This document shows, piece after piece, positions 8,589 to 16,201 of a stretch of 25,031 bases of DNA (the first letter of the stretch is position 1; every line of letters starts with the position of its first letter). The notes under the pieces were generated by a model, which was not told the origin of the DNA, did no database searches, and worked only from the letters and a program-made list of their open reading frames with translations. The position numbers and the translations under genes were made by a program. The DNA is from JAGQTE01 sp964648005 (GTDB taxonomy: Bacteria > Actinomycetota > Acidimicrobiia > Acidimicrobiales > Acidimicrobilacustridaceae), in the NCBI GenBank assembly GCA_964648005.1, contig CAZYKR010000023.1, positions 1 through 25,031 on the forward strand, given 5' to 3'.

Positions 8589-9643
8589 CACTCCCCCTCC
8601 AGGACGCACACGAGGTTCTGCTGCAGGCAGGCGCCCGAGGTGGCGTGCGCCACGCCCCGGTTCGCCGTGCCGTCGATGACGCGCTGGGCGACCTCGCCCA
8701 TGCGCACCAGACCGGCGGTCATCACCGGGTTGGCGCAGAGCGCACCACCCGACGGGTTGATCGCCGTTTCGTCGCCGAGGCCCAGAGCGGCGGCGAGGAT
8801 CAGCTCCTGATGGCTGAACGGCGCGTGCAGCTCGGCCACATCGACGGGACCGTCGGCGACGCCCGCCTTGGCGGCGGCGATCGCCGTCGAGGCCGACGTC
8901 GTCAAATCCCGCACGCCGAGCATGTGCGGCTCGATCCGATGGTCGATGCCTCGGATCCATGCCGGTCGCTCGCAGAGCTCCCGTGCCACGTCGCCGGCGG
9001 CGAGCACCACAGCGGCGGCGCCGTCGGTGATCGGCGCGCAGTCGTGGCGGCGGAGCGGATCGACGAACGGCTCGGACGCCAGCACGTCGGCGGCGGCGAG
9101 ATCGCCCTTGAGCTGAGCGAACGGGTTGTCCTGGGCGCTCCGCCACGACCGGGCCGCCACCTCGGCCATCGCCTCGGTGGTCACGGCGCCGGCATCGAGC
9201 GCGCTACGCGCCTGGATGGCCGCCAGGCTCACCGGGTCGGCCCACAGCGGCTGCAACGTGTACGGATCGAGCTGGCGGGTCAGCGCCCGGCGGATGTTGC
9301 CGGGCGACGACTTGCCGTAGCCGTAGATGAGCGCGATGTCCGCCTTGCCCATCTGCATCTTCACCCAGGCCTCGTACACCGCCCAGGCGGCGTCCATGTC
9401 GACGTGGCTCTCCGAGATCGGCGGCCACGGCCCGACGGCGTCGAGCGTCAACACGAAGCTGAACGCCATGCCGGCGAGGTAGTCGGCCGACCCTGAGCAC
9501 ACGAAGTCGATGCGGTCCTTCGTGATGCCTGCCTTGGCGATTGCCTCGACCACCACCGGCTGGAGCATCTCGACCTCGTTCTCCTGCTCGATCGCCCGGG
9601 CGTGATGCGTCTGGGCGAACGAGATGATCGCAATGTCGCGCAT
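8588..9643 (-). CDS. Thiolase-superfamily (Ltp4-like) protein, Cys-less, DUF35 operon
   Basis: This 351-residue thiolase-fold protein is shorter and more divergent than its downstream partner. It opens with MRDIAIISFAQTHHA, carries LRRHDCAPITDGAAAVVLA (the conserved thiolase mid-region), NPSGGALCANPVMTAG in the place of NxxGGxxxxGHPxGATG, and ends in HATSGACLQQNLVCVLEGE. The nucleophile segment reads SESHVDMDAAW (His80) and contains no cysteine, and the catalytic His of GHP is absent, so classical thiolysis is unlikely. It probably pairs with one or both DUF35 proteins, as known for Ltp2-ChsH2 type complexes; this is inference. The ATG at 9643 overlaps the DUF35 stop by 1 nt and its own stop overlaps the next ATG by 1 nt, indicating translational coupling and fixed stoichiometry. 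Confidence 0.83.
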
Positions 9644-10167
9644 CACACGTTGTCCTTGTAGGTCTCGTAGTCGGCGTCGGGCTCGCCGTTGGGGCGGAAG
9701 TACTTGATCGACTCCAGGGTCGGTCCGAGCTCGTCGTCGCTCACCCAGACCGCCTCGACGCGCATGCCCATGTGCACCTGATCCGCCGGCACCTCCTGGA
9801 TGAGGTGCATCAAGGGGATGTCCGTGCCGTCGAGCAGGATCAACGCGCTCACGTACGGCAGCTCCATCACCTGGCCGTAGAACTGGACGTTCACGACGCA
9901 GAACGAGGTGACGGTGCCGACGTGCGGCAACTCGATCTCTTCTTCGGTCGGGACGCCGTCGGTGGGGCACACGCCGCGCGGCGGCACGTAGACCTTGCGG
10001 CACACCGGGCACCGCTGGCCGACGAGGCGCTTCTCCGCCACGGCGTTGAGGAAGCGGCTCGTGGCCTTGCCGGCCATGAACACGTAGTCGAGGCGCGCCG
10101 GCGTGCGGATGCGCCGCACGGGCTCCGCCACGTCGCGCAGACGATCGGGCAGGACGATGTCGCTCAT
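9643..10167 (-). CDS. DUF35 / OB-fold acyl-CoA-associated protein with rubredoxin-like zinc ribbon
   Basis: The 174-residue protein begins at ATG 10167, which overlaps the stop of the previous DUF35 gene (ATGA). Residues about 37-71 match the DUF35 helix plus zinc ribbon: SRFLNAVAEKRLVGQRC, CPVC (Cys53, Cys56), VPPRGVC (Cys67); the fourth expected Cys is Asp70 (CPTD), so the ribbon has three Cys ligands. Residues about 75-155 are the OB-fold (TVTSFCVVN, LPYVSALILLDGTDIPLMHLIQEV, MGMRVEAVW). DUF35 proteins such as the C-terminal part of ChsH2 bind thiolase-fold partners and acyl-CoA; the adjacent Ltp-like genes make such a complex likely. It is encoded second in the five-gene operon. Confidence 0.88.
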   Translation of the reverse strand: MSDIVLPDRLRDVAEPVRRIRTPARLDYVFMAGKATSRFLNAVAEKRLVGQRCPVCRKVYVPPRGVCPTDGVPTEEEIELPHVGTVTSFCVVNVQFYGQVMELPYVSALILLDGTDIPLMHLIQEVPADQVHMGMRVEAVWVSDDELGPTLESIKYFRPNGEPDADYETYKDNV

Positions 10168-10661
10168 CGGGCTCCCTCCGGCTCGAAGCAGGCGATGTCG
10201 AGGATCGAACCGCAGCGGTAGTGCGTCGGATCGTCGGCGTCGTCGTCGAGATCGGCAGGGCGCTCGGGCGCCCACCGTGCCCGCACGCGCATGCCCGTGG
10301 CCATGGCACCGGGGTCGCCGCCGGTGTCCACGGCGTGCAGCATCGGCACGTCAGCACCGTCGAGCGTGATCAGGGCGAAAGCGAACGGGCCGTCGAGCGG
10401 GTGGCCGTCGATCGGCTCGCGCACCCACGACCAGGACGCGACGACGCCAGCGTCGCCGACCTCGACGACCTCGGTCAGCGTCTCGGCCGTGTCGGGGTCG
10501 TACTCGACGGGCGGCACGATGACGCGCCCATCGGCCGCCTTGCAGCCCACGATGAACCCTTCGCGCAGCGCCGTCATGAAGGCGCCGATCATGGGGCCGG
10601 TCGTGCGGCTGAACGGGTATTCGATCACGTTCGGCGCGACGAGCAGCTCAGGCTCGGCCAT
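10164..10661 (-). CDS. DUF35-like OB-fold protein without a Cys zinc ribbon, first gene of the operon
   Basis: The 165-residue protein starts at ATG 10661 with GGGAGGGA directly upstream. Order is that of DUF35: YPFSRTTGPMIGAFMTALREGFIVGCKAADGRVIVPPVEYDP, then an OB-fold (VVASWSWVREP, GPFAFALITLDGADVPMLHAVD, MATGMRVRARWAPE). The zinc-ribbon region keeps the VPP turn but only one Cys, so metal binding is lost or different. A pair of one Zn-bearing and one Zn-less DUF35 chain encoded before two thiolase-fold proteins suggests a multi-subunit complex. Transcription is predicted from TTGGCA-17 nt-TAATCT upstream, with a KstR-like palindrome in the spacer and the CTGACG-type operator just downstream of the -10. 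The 3' end overlaps the next gene by 4 nt. Confidence 0.85.
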   Translation of the reverse strand: MAEPELLVAPNVIEYPFSRTTGPMIGAFMTALREGFIVGCKAADGRVIVPPVEYDPDTAETLTEVVEVGDAGVVASWSWVREPIDGHPLDGPFAFALITLDGADVPMLHAVDTGGDPGAMATGMRVRARWAPERPADLDDDADDPTHYRCGSILDIACFEPEGAR

Positions 10662-10690
10662 GGTCCCTCCCTGTTGGTCCCCGTGGGAAT

Positions 10691-10732
10691 CCGACGAGGC
10701 GTCAGATTAGAACCAATTCTAGTTTTTGCCAA
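10691..10732 (-). promoter_or_regulatory. Promoter of the DUF35-Ltp operon with two candidate operators
   Basis: On the minus strand TTGGCA (10732-10727), 17 nt, TAATCT (10709-10704) form a near-canonical sigma-70 type promoter. The spacer holds TAGAATTGGTTCTA (10708-10721), a TAGAA/TTCTA palindrome matching the KstR consensus at all but one fixed base. Immediately downstream of the -10 lies the inverted repeat CTGACGCCTCGTCGG (10705-10691), a one-mismatch copy of the operator shared with three other promoters in the window. The ATG is at 10661. Confidence 0.72.
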
Positions 10733-10765
10733 CTCCAGCGTCGGGGTCGGCGGGGCCGAAAACGG

Positions 10766-10815
10766 CGAAATCGGTGTGGCGGCTCCGGCATACCGGAGCG
10801 GCCACACCGATTTCG
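10766..10815 (-). terminator. Long hairpin, probable terminator of the alcohol dehydrogenase gene
   Basis: Positions 10766-10780 and 10801-10815 are perfect 15-bp inverted arms; after one G/G mismatch the stem continues 7 bp (GCTCCGG/CCGGAGC) to a CATA loop. It begins 15 nt beyond the TAG of the dehydrogenase gene and is followed on the minus strand by GTTTT. It would insulate the DUF35-Ltp operon from read-through. The U-tract is short, so Rho-independent action is probable rather than certain. Confidence 0.75.
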
Positions 10816-10829
10816 GTGCGGTGCGCGGG

Positions 10830-11915
10830 CTACAGCGTGATGACCGAGCGGATGACCTCGCCCTTGATCATCTTGTCGATGGCCTCGTTCACGTCGTCGA
10901 GCCCGATGCGGGCCGAGATCATGCCTTCGAGATCCAGCTTGCCGGCCTTCCACAGCCGCAGCAGGCGATGGAAGTCGCTGCGCACGTCGGCCGAGCCGTA
11001 GTACGAGCCCTTGAGGGTGCGCTCCTGGAAGAACAGCTCGAACATGTTCAGCTCCACCGTGGCAGCGGCATTGCCCACGCCCACGACCACGGCCGTGCCA
11101 CCCCGACGGGCGGCGTCATAAGCCGCGCGCACCGTCTGGGGCAGGCCGATCGCCTCGAAGGCGTAGTCGAACCCGCCGGCCATGCCGCAGACCTCGGCCT
11201 GCACGGCAGCGAGGCCGTCCGGGCTGCAGGCGTGGGTGGCCCCGAAGCGCTTGGCCAGCTCCTGCTTGTCGGCGTTGAGGTCGACGGCCACGATGGCTGC
11301 AGCGCCGGCGATCTGGCACCCCTGGATGACCGACATGCCGACACCCCCGCAGCCGAAGACCACACACGTGCTGCCGGGCTCGACCTTGGCGGTGTTGATG
11401 GCGGCCCCGACACCGGTGGTGACACCGCAGCCGATCAGCGACGCGATCTCGAACGGGACGTCCTTGTCGATGACGATGGCGGCCTCCTGCGGGAGGATCA
11501 CCTCTTCGGCGAAGGTGCCCGTGCCGGCGAAGCCCCACACCGGCGAGCCGTTCTGCACGAAGCGCGGGATGGCGGCGACGGCGAACTGGATCATCACGCA
11601 CAGGTGCGGCGACTTCTGATCGACGCAGGCGACGCACTTGCCGCACGGGGGCGACCAGGCGACCACGACGTGGTCACCGACGTTCACGCTCGTCACGGCA
11701 GAGCCGATCTCGGTCACGACGCCGGCACCTTCGTGCCCCGGCACGAACGGCGCGCCCTGCGGCAGGTCGCCCTTCATGCCGTGCAGGTCCGAGTGACACA
11801 CGCCGGTGCACTTGATCTGGACCTTGACGTCGGTCGGGCCGAGCTCGACGAGCTCGATGTCGTCGACCAGCTCGAGCGTCTCATCTCCGAGGTTGCGGAG
11901 CACCGCTGCGCGCAT
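10830..11915 (-). CDS. Zinc-dependent alcohol dehydrogenase (class III-like MDR family)
   Basis: This is a 361-residue medium-chain dehydrogenase. Catalytic zinc residues are Cys40 (VCHSD) and His61-Glu62 (GHEGAG), with the third ligand Cys in LIGCGVTTG. The structural zinc loop is CGKCVACVDQKSPHLC (Cys91, 94, 97, 106). The cofactor motif is FGCGGVGMS and an Asp (VAVDLN) after strand 2 favours NAD. This sequence type is common among mycobacterial alcohol dehydrogenases, including NDMA-dependent relatives with tightly bound cofactor, but that subclass cannot be proven here. It oxidises an alcohol to an aldehyde, possibly during side-chain or fatty alcohol catabolism. It is transcribed divergently from the acyl-CoA synthetase across a 146-nt region, with a GGGGG-type ribosome site before ATG 11915, and ends at a strong hairpin. 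Confidence 0.93.
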   Translation of the reverse strand: MRAAVLRNLGDETLELVDDIELVELGPTDVKVQIKCTGVCHSDLHGMKGDLPQGAPFVPGHEGAGVVTEIGSAVTSVNVGDHVVVAWSPPCGKCVACVDQKSPHLCVMIQFAVAAIPRFVQNGSPVWGFAGTGTFAEEVILPQEAAIVIDKDVPFEIASLIGCGVTTGVGAAINTAKVEPGSTCVVFGCGGVGMSVIQGCQIAGAAAIVAVDLNADKQELAKRFGATHACSPDGLAAVQAEVCGMAGGFDYAFEAIGLPQTVRAAYDAARRGGTAVVVGVGNAAATVELNMFELFFQERTLKGSYYGSADVRSDFHRLLRLWKAGKLDLEGMISARIGLDDVNEAIDKMIKGEVIRSVITL

Positions 11916-12015
11916 GGAATCCCCCCTGGGCTTCGTGAGTTGTGGGACCCGGACGGTACCCGCCCCCGCCGCGGCGGGCGAACCCGGCGGTGTTGCCCAA
12001 CGGCGGCGCCGCTCC

Positions 12016-12057
12016 TATCCTGCCCAGGACCTGACGAGGCGTCAGAACGCGGGAGGG
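12016..12057 (+). promoter_or_regulatory. Promoter region, perfect inverted-repeat operator and RBS of the acyl-CoA synthetase
   Basis: TATCCT (12016-12021) is a plausible -10. CTGACGAGGCGTCAG (12031-12045) is a perfect 6-bp inverted repeat with a 3-nt spacer, placed just downstream of the expected start of transcription. GGGAGGGA (12050-12057) is the ribosome site before ATG 12062. The palindrome is the best copy of an operator seen at three other promoters in this window. Confidence 0.68.
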
Positions 12058-12061
12058 ACTC

Positions 12062-13627
12062 ATGAGCGACGACGTGCAGCTGGGCTTCTGGCGGATCGCC
12101 ACGGCCAATCCGGACTGGGTGGCGGTGGTCGACCCGTCCGGTGACGAGCACACGGCCGGCGAGCTGCTCGCTGCCGCCAACCAGGTCAGCCATGGCCTCC
12201 GGGCCCTCGGCGTGAGCGCCGGCGACACCGTCGCCTGCGTGCTGCCGAACTCGTTCGAGTTCCTGACCCTGTACTTCGGCGCGCTGCAGATCGGGTGCTA
12301 CTTCACCCCGATCAACCATCACCTGGTCGGCACCGAGATCGCGTACATCGTCAACGACTCCGACGCCAACGTCTTCGTCGGCAGCGGTGAGCACGCCGAC
12401 GAGGTCGTCAAGGCGCTGGCCGAGATCGAGGGCATCGACGCCGACCACCTCTTCAGCATCGGCGACGTGCCCGGGATGCGTCCGCTCGCCGAGCTCACGG
12501 CGGGTCAGCCCGAGACGGCCCCGGAGGGCCGCACCGCCGGCGCACCCATGCACTACACCTCCGGCACCACCGGGAAGCCCAAGGGCGTCAAGCGGCCGCT
12601 CGTCGACATCGACCCCGATGACCTGGCGGCGCTCTACACCGGCTACCAGTCGATGTTCGGCATCGAGCCGTTCGACGACAACGTCCACATCACCGGCTCA
12701 CCGCTGTACCACACGGCCGTGCTGCTGTGGACGGCCAACTCGCTCCACATGGGCCACAAGGTGGTGCTCATGGACCGCTGGACCCCGCAGGGGATGCTCG
12801 AGCGCATCGACGCCCACCGCGTGACGACGTCGCACATGGTGCCGACCCAGTTCCACCGCATGCTCGCCCTGCCCGAGGACGTGCGCGCCTCGTTCGACTG
12901 CTCGTCGACGCGCTGCATGGTCCATGCCGCGGCGCCGTGCCCGCCCGAGATCAAGCGACAGATGATCGACTGGTGGGGCGACGCCATCATGGAGTACTAC
13001 GCCGCCACCGAAGGCGGCGGCACGATCATCACGGCGTCGGAGTGGCTCACGAAGCCGGGCAGCGTGGGCAAGGCGTGGGAGGGCTTCGAGGTCCGGGTCC
13101 ACGACGACGAGACCGGCGAGTGGCTCGGCCCCAACGTCGAGGGCACCGTGTACATGAGCCTCGCCATGGCCGACTTCGAGTACAAGGGCGACAAGGCCAA
13201 GACGAACGACAACCGCAAGGACGGGTTCTTCACCGTCGGCGACTGGGGCCTCATCGACGACGACGGCTACCTGTTCCTCAAGGACCGCAAGTCCGACATG
13301 ATCATCTCGGGCGGCGTCAACATCTACCCGGCCGAGATCGAGTCCGTGCTGCTCACCATGCCCAAGATCGGCGACGTCGCCGTGTTCGGCATCCCCCACG
13401 AGGACTGGGGCGAGGAGATCAAGGCCGTGGTCCAGCCGGCCGAAGGTGTCGAGGCCGGCCCCGAGCTCGCCGACGAGATCATGGCGTTCTGCACCGACAA
13501 GCTCGCCAAGTACAAGCGGCCGAAGTCGATCGACTTCGTCCCGGAGTTGCCGCGCGATCCGAACGGCAAGCTCTACAAGCGCAAGCTGCGCGACCCCTAC
13601 TGGGAAGGGCGCGACGCGCGCATCTGA
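12062..13627 (+). CDS. Fatty acyl/steroid-acid CoA ligase (FadD-type acyl-CoA synthetase)
   Basis: The 521-residue protein is an ANL adenylating enzyme. The P-loop-like motif is YTSGTTGKPKGVKR (residues 165-178), the A5 motif YYAATEGGG, the ATP/ribose motif GDWG (393-396) followed by DGYLFLKDRKSDMIISGGVNIYPAEIE, and the A10 catalytic lysine Lys503 in PNGKLYKRKLR. All key residues are present. It forms an acyl-adenylate and then an acyl-CoA thioester in the cytoplasm. The acid is not known; its operator is shared with the acyl-CoA dehydrogenase pair, the FadD3-like ligase and the DUF35-Ltp operon, which argues that it activates a substrate of the same pathway. The stop codon lies in the loop of a 9-bp hairpin that separates it from the convergent gene at 13643. 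Confidence 0.93.
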   Translation: MSDDVQLGFWRIATANPDWVAVVDPSGDEHTAGELLAAANQVSHGLRALGVSAGDTVACVLPNSFEFLTLYFGALQIGCYFTPINHHLVGTEIAYIVNDSDANVFVGSGEHADEVVKALAEIEGIDADHLFSIGDVPGMRPLAELTAGQPETAPEGRTAGAPMHYTSGTTGKPKGVKRPLVDIDPDDLAALYTGYQSMFGIEPFDDNVHITGSPLYHTAVLLWTANSLHMGHKVVLMDRWTPQGMLERIDAHRVTTSHMVPTQFHRMLALPEDVRASFDCSSTRCMVHAAAPCPPEIKRQMIDWWGDAIMEYYAATEGGGTIITASEWLTKPGSVGKAWEGFEVRVHDDETGEWLGPNVEGTVYMSLAMADFEYKGDKAKTNDNRKDGFFTVGDWGLIDDDGYLFLKDRKSDMIISGGVNIYPAEIESVLLTMPKIGDVAVFGIPHEDWGEEIKAVVQPAEGVEAGPELADEIMAFCTDKLAKYKRPKSIDFVPELPRDPNGKLYKRKLRDPYWEGRDARI

Positions 13628-13636
13628 GCGCGTCGC
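13611..13636. terminator. Hairpin between convergent genes
   Basis: GCGACGCGC (13611-13619) and GCGCGTCGC (13628-13636) are perfect 9-bp inverted arms with an 8-nt loop that contains the acyl-CoA synthetase stop codon. Only 15 nt separate the two convergent genes, so this GC hairpin could slow transcription from either side. There is no U-tract. Confidence 0.45.
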
Positions 13637-13642
13637 GTCGCG

Positions 13643-14077
13643 TCAGCTGCCGAGTTGGGCCCGGGCGGCCTCGACGCGCTCGTAGAGGTCATCCACCCCA
13701 TCGACGCACGGCAACGGCACGCGTTCGCCGGGGTTCAGCTCCACCTCGAGCGTCCACGTGCCCGGGATGACGTCGACGCCGTAGATCCGGTACCACGCGA
13801 TGTCGCGCCGCAGCGGCCAGCGGGGCTCGACACGCAGGCCGCTCGGCCGCACCACGATCGCCGGACCGTGCAGGATCCGCAGGCCCCACAGCGACAACGC
13901 CAGACCGACGATGCTCAGCAGCTGCCACACCCCATCGCCCTGCGGACGCAGGATCCCGTCGACGAACAGTCCCCCGAGGACCACCAGCACCGCTGTGCGG
14001 CCCCACCGGTTCAGCGGTGAGAGCCGCAGCCGGTAGCCGCGCCGCACGACGGCGGCCTGTGGTCGGGTGGCCGGCAT
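13643..14077 (-). CDS. Small membrane protein with PH-like domain, uncharacterised
   Basis: The 144-residue protein (ATG 14077) has a basic N-terminus, two adjacent hydrophobic segments (about residues 27-46 and 51-68) and then a beta-rich tail (AIVVRPSGLRVEPRWPLRRDIAWYRIYGVDVIPGTWTLEVEL). Two membrane helices followed by such strands resemble bacterial PH-domain membrane proteins; this is a fold-level guess without a signature motif. It starts 7 nt after the stop of the secreted Pro/Ala-rich protein, so the two are probably co-transcribed. Its role is unknown. Confidence 0.72.
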   Translation of the reverse strand: MPATRPQAAVVRRGYRLRLSPLNRWGRTAVLVVLGGLFVDGILRPQGDGVWQLLSIVGLALSLWGLRILHGPAIVVRPSGLRVEPRWPLRRDIAWYRIYGVDVIPGTWTLEVELNPGERVPLPCVDGVDDLYERVEAARAQLGS

Positions 14078-14084
14078 GGCCCCG

Positions 14085-14714
14085 TCACGTCGGCGGGCAG
14101 TTGCGACCGATCACATCGGTGATGGCGAACAGGTCGTTCTGCAGCGAGGTGATCTCCTCGGCGGACAGGTTGACCAGGCCCCACCGCACCATCGAGTCGC
14201 GGTCGGTCACCTCACCGGCGTCGATCGCCGTCTTGAGCCGCTCGAGCACCCCGATCAGGCGATTGGTGGGCTCGACCATGAAGTCGGGCGCCACGGCGAG
14301 GGACGCTCGGAGCGGTTCGATCAGCTGGGGCAACGCCATGGTGCCGTCCGGCCCTGCCGACTGCTCGATGGCATCGACCGGCCCGCCCAACGCTGAGCAC
14401 CACGGCAACATGGCCTCGTCGTACGTCACCGGTGGAGCGTCCGGGGGCGGCGTCGCACCGGGGACCGCTGCCGGGTCTGCACCCGGAGCGAGCGGGTCGG
14501 CAGGGTCGGCCGCCGGAGTCGGCTCCACCGACGGCGGCACCGTCGGCGCCACCGAATTGGCGGTGGCAGAACCCGACGCCACCCCCTCGCCACCCGGCGC
14601 CTGGGATCCGGCGGTCGGCACCGTCGGCGGAGGTGCCGACGTCTCCGCCGCCGTCCCGCACGCCCCAGCGGCGAGTGCGGTGAGGGCGACCACGATCAAC
14701 AGGCTGCGACGCAC
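14085..14714 (-). CDS. Secreted, possibly lipid-anchored Pro/Ala-rich protein, uncharacterised
   Basis: The 209-residue product starts at GTG 14714. Residues 1-20 form a signal peptide ending in LAAGAC; Cys19 could be a lipidation site, although the residues before it are a weak lipobox. Residues about 20-100 are a low-complexity linker rich in Pro, Ala, Gly, Ser and Thr. The C-terminal 110 residues look helical, with Cys in LPWCSALGG and RNCPPT that could form a disulfide. No known domain is recognised. It lies 9 nt after the DUF983 gene and 7 nt before the small membrane protein, suggesting a three-gene envelope-related unit. The hexamer TAAGGT overlapping the upstream stop, 6 nt before the GTG, could also give it its own leaderless transcript. 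Confidence 0.8.
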   Translation of the reverse strand: MRRSLLIVVALTALAAGACGTAAETSAPPPTVPTAGSQAPGGEGVASGSATANSVAPTVPPSVEPTPAADPADPLAPGADPAAVPGATPPPDAPPVTYDEAMLPWCSALGGPVDAIEQSAGPDGTMALPQLIEPLRASLAVAPDFMVEPTNRLIGVLERLKTAIDAGEVTDRDSMVRWGLVNLSAEEITSLQNDLFAITDVIGRNCPPT

Positions 14715-14723
14715 GGCGCCACC

Positions 14724-15188
14724 TTACCGGCCGGCGGCGTCACCTCGATCGCGCCCAGCCGGGGTCGCCTCGGCCCGCAACGAGGCGATGTCGGGCTCCA
14801 GCTCGAAGCCCGGGGCGACCCCTTCGTCGAGCTCGAGGGGACGCATCGCCAGCTCGATCGCCACCCAGATCGTCCGGGCGAAGGGGAAGAAGGCGAGCGG
14901 GACGAGGACCGCCGCCGCTCCGGCGGCGACGGTCATCGCCGTCACCGGCACGTCCGGCCAGGTGGCAGCGCCGAAGACGACCAGGATCAGCACCACCACC
15001 CCCTGGGTGACCAGGACGTTCAGGAACCACGACCCGAGCCAGTGTCCGGGCACCCGGTTGAAGTGGAAGGCGCAACGCGGGCAGTGCGAGGCCATCCACA
15101 GCCAGCGCCGAAAGATCCGTCGGTGTCCGCAGACCGGGCATCGACGCGTGACGCCACGCTTGAGCACCGTCGCAGGATCGAGGGCCAC
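14724..15188 (-). CDS. DUF983 family zinc-ribbon membrane protein
   Basis: The 154-residue protein begins at GTG 15188. Residues 17-39 hold a CPVC-CPRC zinc ribbon (Cys17, 20, 36, 39), followed by NRVPGHWLGSWFLN and two hydrophobic segments (about 53-75 and 80-105) separated by TWPDVPV, then a hydrophilic, acidic tail. This order is that of DUF983, a family of small membrane proteins of unknown function. A second, clearly related copy begins at 24681. It starts 33 nt after the acyl-CoA dehydrogenase gene end, so read-through from that operon is possible. Confidence 0.87.
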   Translation of the reverse strand: MALDPATVLKRGVTRRCPVCGHRRIFRRWLWMASHCPRCAFHFNRVPGHWLGSWFLNVLVTQGVVVLILVVFGAATWPDVPVTAMTVAAGAAAVLVPLAFFPFARTIWVAIELAMRPLELDEGVAPGFELEPDIASLRAEATPAGRDRGDAAGR

Positions 15189-15221
15189 GGCTCCAGTGTG
15201 GCGTGCGCGTGCCGCCGCGCG

Positions 15222-16196
15222 TCAGCCCGCGGCGTCGAGCAGGTCGGCGAGCAGCTCCGACCAGTCGTCGACCGTGCCGAACTCCGGCGCCAGGGCGTAG
15301 GCCCGCTTGAAGAAGAGGTGGGCGTCGACCTCCCAGGTGTAGCCCATGCCACCGTGCACCTGGATGCAGGTCTTGCCGTTGCCCAGCGCGGCCTCGGTCG
15401 CCGTCACCTTGGCGGCCGCCACCGCCCGGTCGGCATCGCCGACCTCAGGGTCGTCGAGGGTGACCCCGGCGGCATACACCGCCGAGCGGGCGACCTCGGT
15501 CCGCACGAGCATGTCCGCCATCAGGTGCTTGAGCGCTTGGAAGGTCCCGATCGGCCGATCGAACTGCACCCGCTCGCGGGCGAACGCCACCGAGAGGTCC
15601 GTCGACGCCTCGGCGATGCCGAGCAGCTGGGCCGCCACCAGCACGGCACCGCCACGCCGCAGCGCCGTGGCCGCGAGCGCGTCACCGATCTGGCGTCCCT
15701 GCGGCAGCTCGCCCTGCACCACCCCGCACGGCGTCCACGGGTCGAGCGGCACGTCCACCGGAGCGACGACCAGATCGGAGCCGTCGACCAGCCACACGCC
15801 GGCGTCGTCGAGCACGACCACCGCGTCCGCGGTGCCGGCGAACGGGATCACACCCGTCGGTTCGTCCCGCCACGTCCCGGTCACCACCACGGAGCCGTCG
15901 GCCGCGCCGGGCACCAGCCCCGCCGCCAGGTGCGTCCACACGAGCGGACCCGGCACCAACGCCCGGCCGAGCTCCTCGAAGGCCAGCGCTGCGTCGGCCC
16001 ACCCCAGGCCGACACCGCCCTCGGCCTCGGAGAGCCGCAACGAGAACACCCCCATCTCCGCCAGCTCGCGCCACAGGTCACGCTCGACCCCGACGTCCTG
16101 CAGGCCGCGCACGGTGGCCATGGCGAACCGGCCGGCGCAGAAGGCGCGCATGCCCTCGGCCAGCGCTTGCTGATCGCTCGACAGCTCGAAGTCCAT
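15222..16196 (-). CDS. Acyl-CoA dehydrogenase, small/second subunit of a heteromeric pair
   Basis: The 324-residue protein (ATG 16196) is shorter than standard acyl-CoA dehydrogenases (about 380-400) and lacks a full middle beta-domain signature. Opening DFELSSDQQALAEGMRAF and mid-helix LGIAEASTDLSVAFARERVQFDRPIGTFQALKH are typical; the C-terminal QVHGGMGYTWE ends in Glu289, in the region of the catalytic Glu of the FadE/ChsE class. Its start lies 5 nt after the stop of the full-length partner. Paired FadE genes of this kind (for example FadE28-FadE29 or ChsE1-ChsE2 in steroid degraders) make alpha2beta2 enzymes with shared FAD and active sites. It probably dehydrogenates a bulky, steroid-like acyl-CoA; the substrate is inferred by analogy only. 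Confidence 0.9.
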   Translation of the reverse strand: MDFELSSDQQALAEGMRAFCAGRFAMATVRGLQDVGVERDLWRELAEMGVFSLRLSEAEGGVGLGWADAALAFEELGRALVPGPLVWTHLAAGLVPGAADGSVVVTGTWRDEPTGVIPFAGTADAVVVLDDAGVWLVDGSDLVVAPVDVPLDPWTPCGVVQGELPQGRQIGDALAATALRRGGAVLVAAQLLGIAEASTDLSVAFARERVQFDRPIGTFQALKHLMADMLVRTEVARSAVYAAGVTLDDPEVGDADRAVAAAKVTATEAALGNGKTCIQVHGGMGYTWEVDAHLFFKRAYALAPEFGTVDDWSELLADLLDAAG

Positions 16197-16201
16197 CTTC
16201 G

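Noticed and set aside
10221..12065. A long plus-strand open frame opposite the alcohol dehydrogenase and the DUF35 start.
   Set aside because: Low-complexity His/Asp/Arg/Gly translation; the minus-strand genes are unambiguous and a terminator and promoter lie within it.
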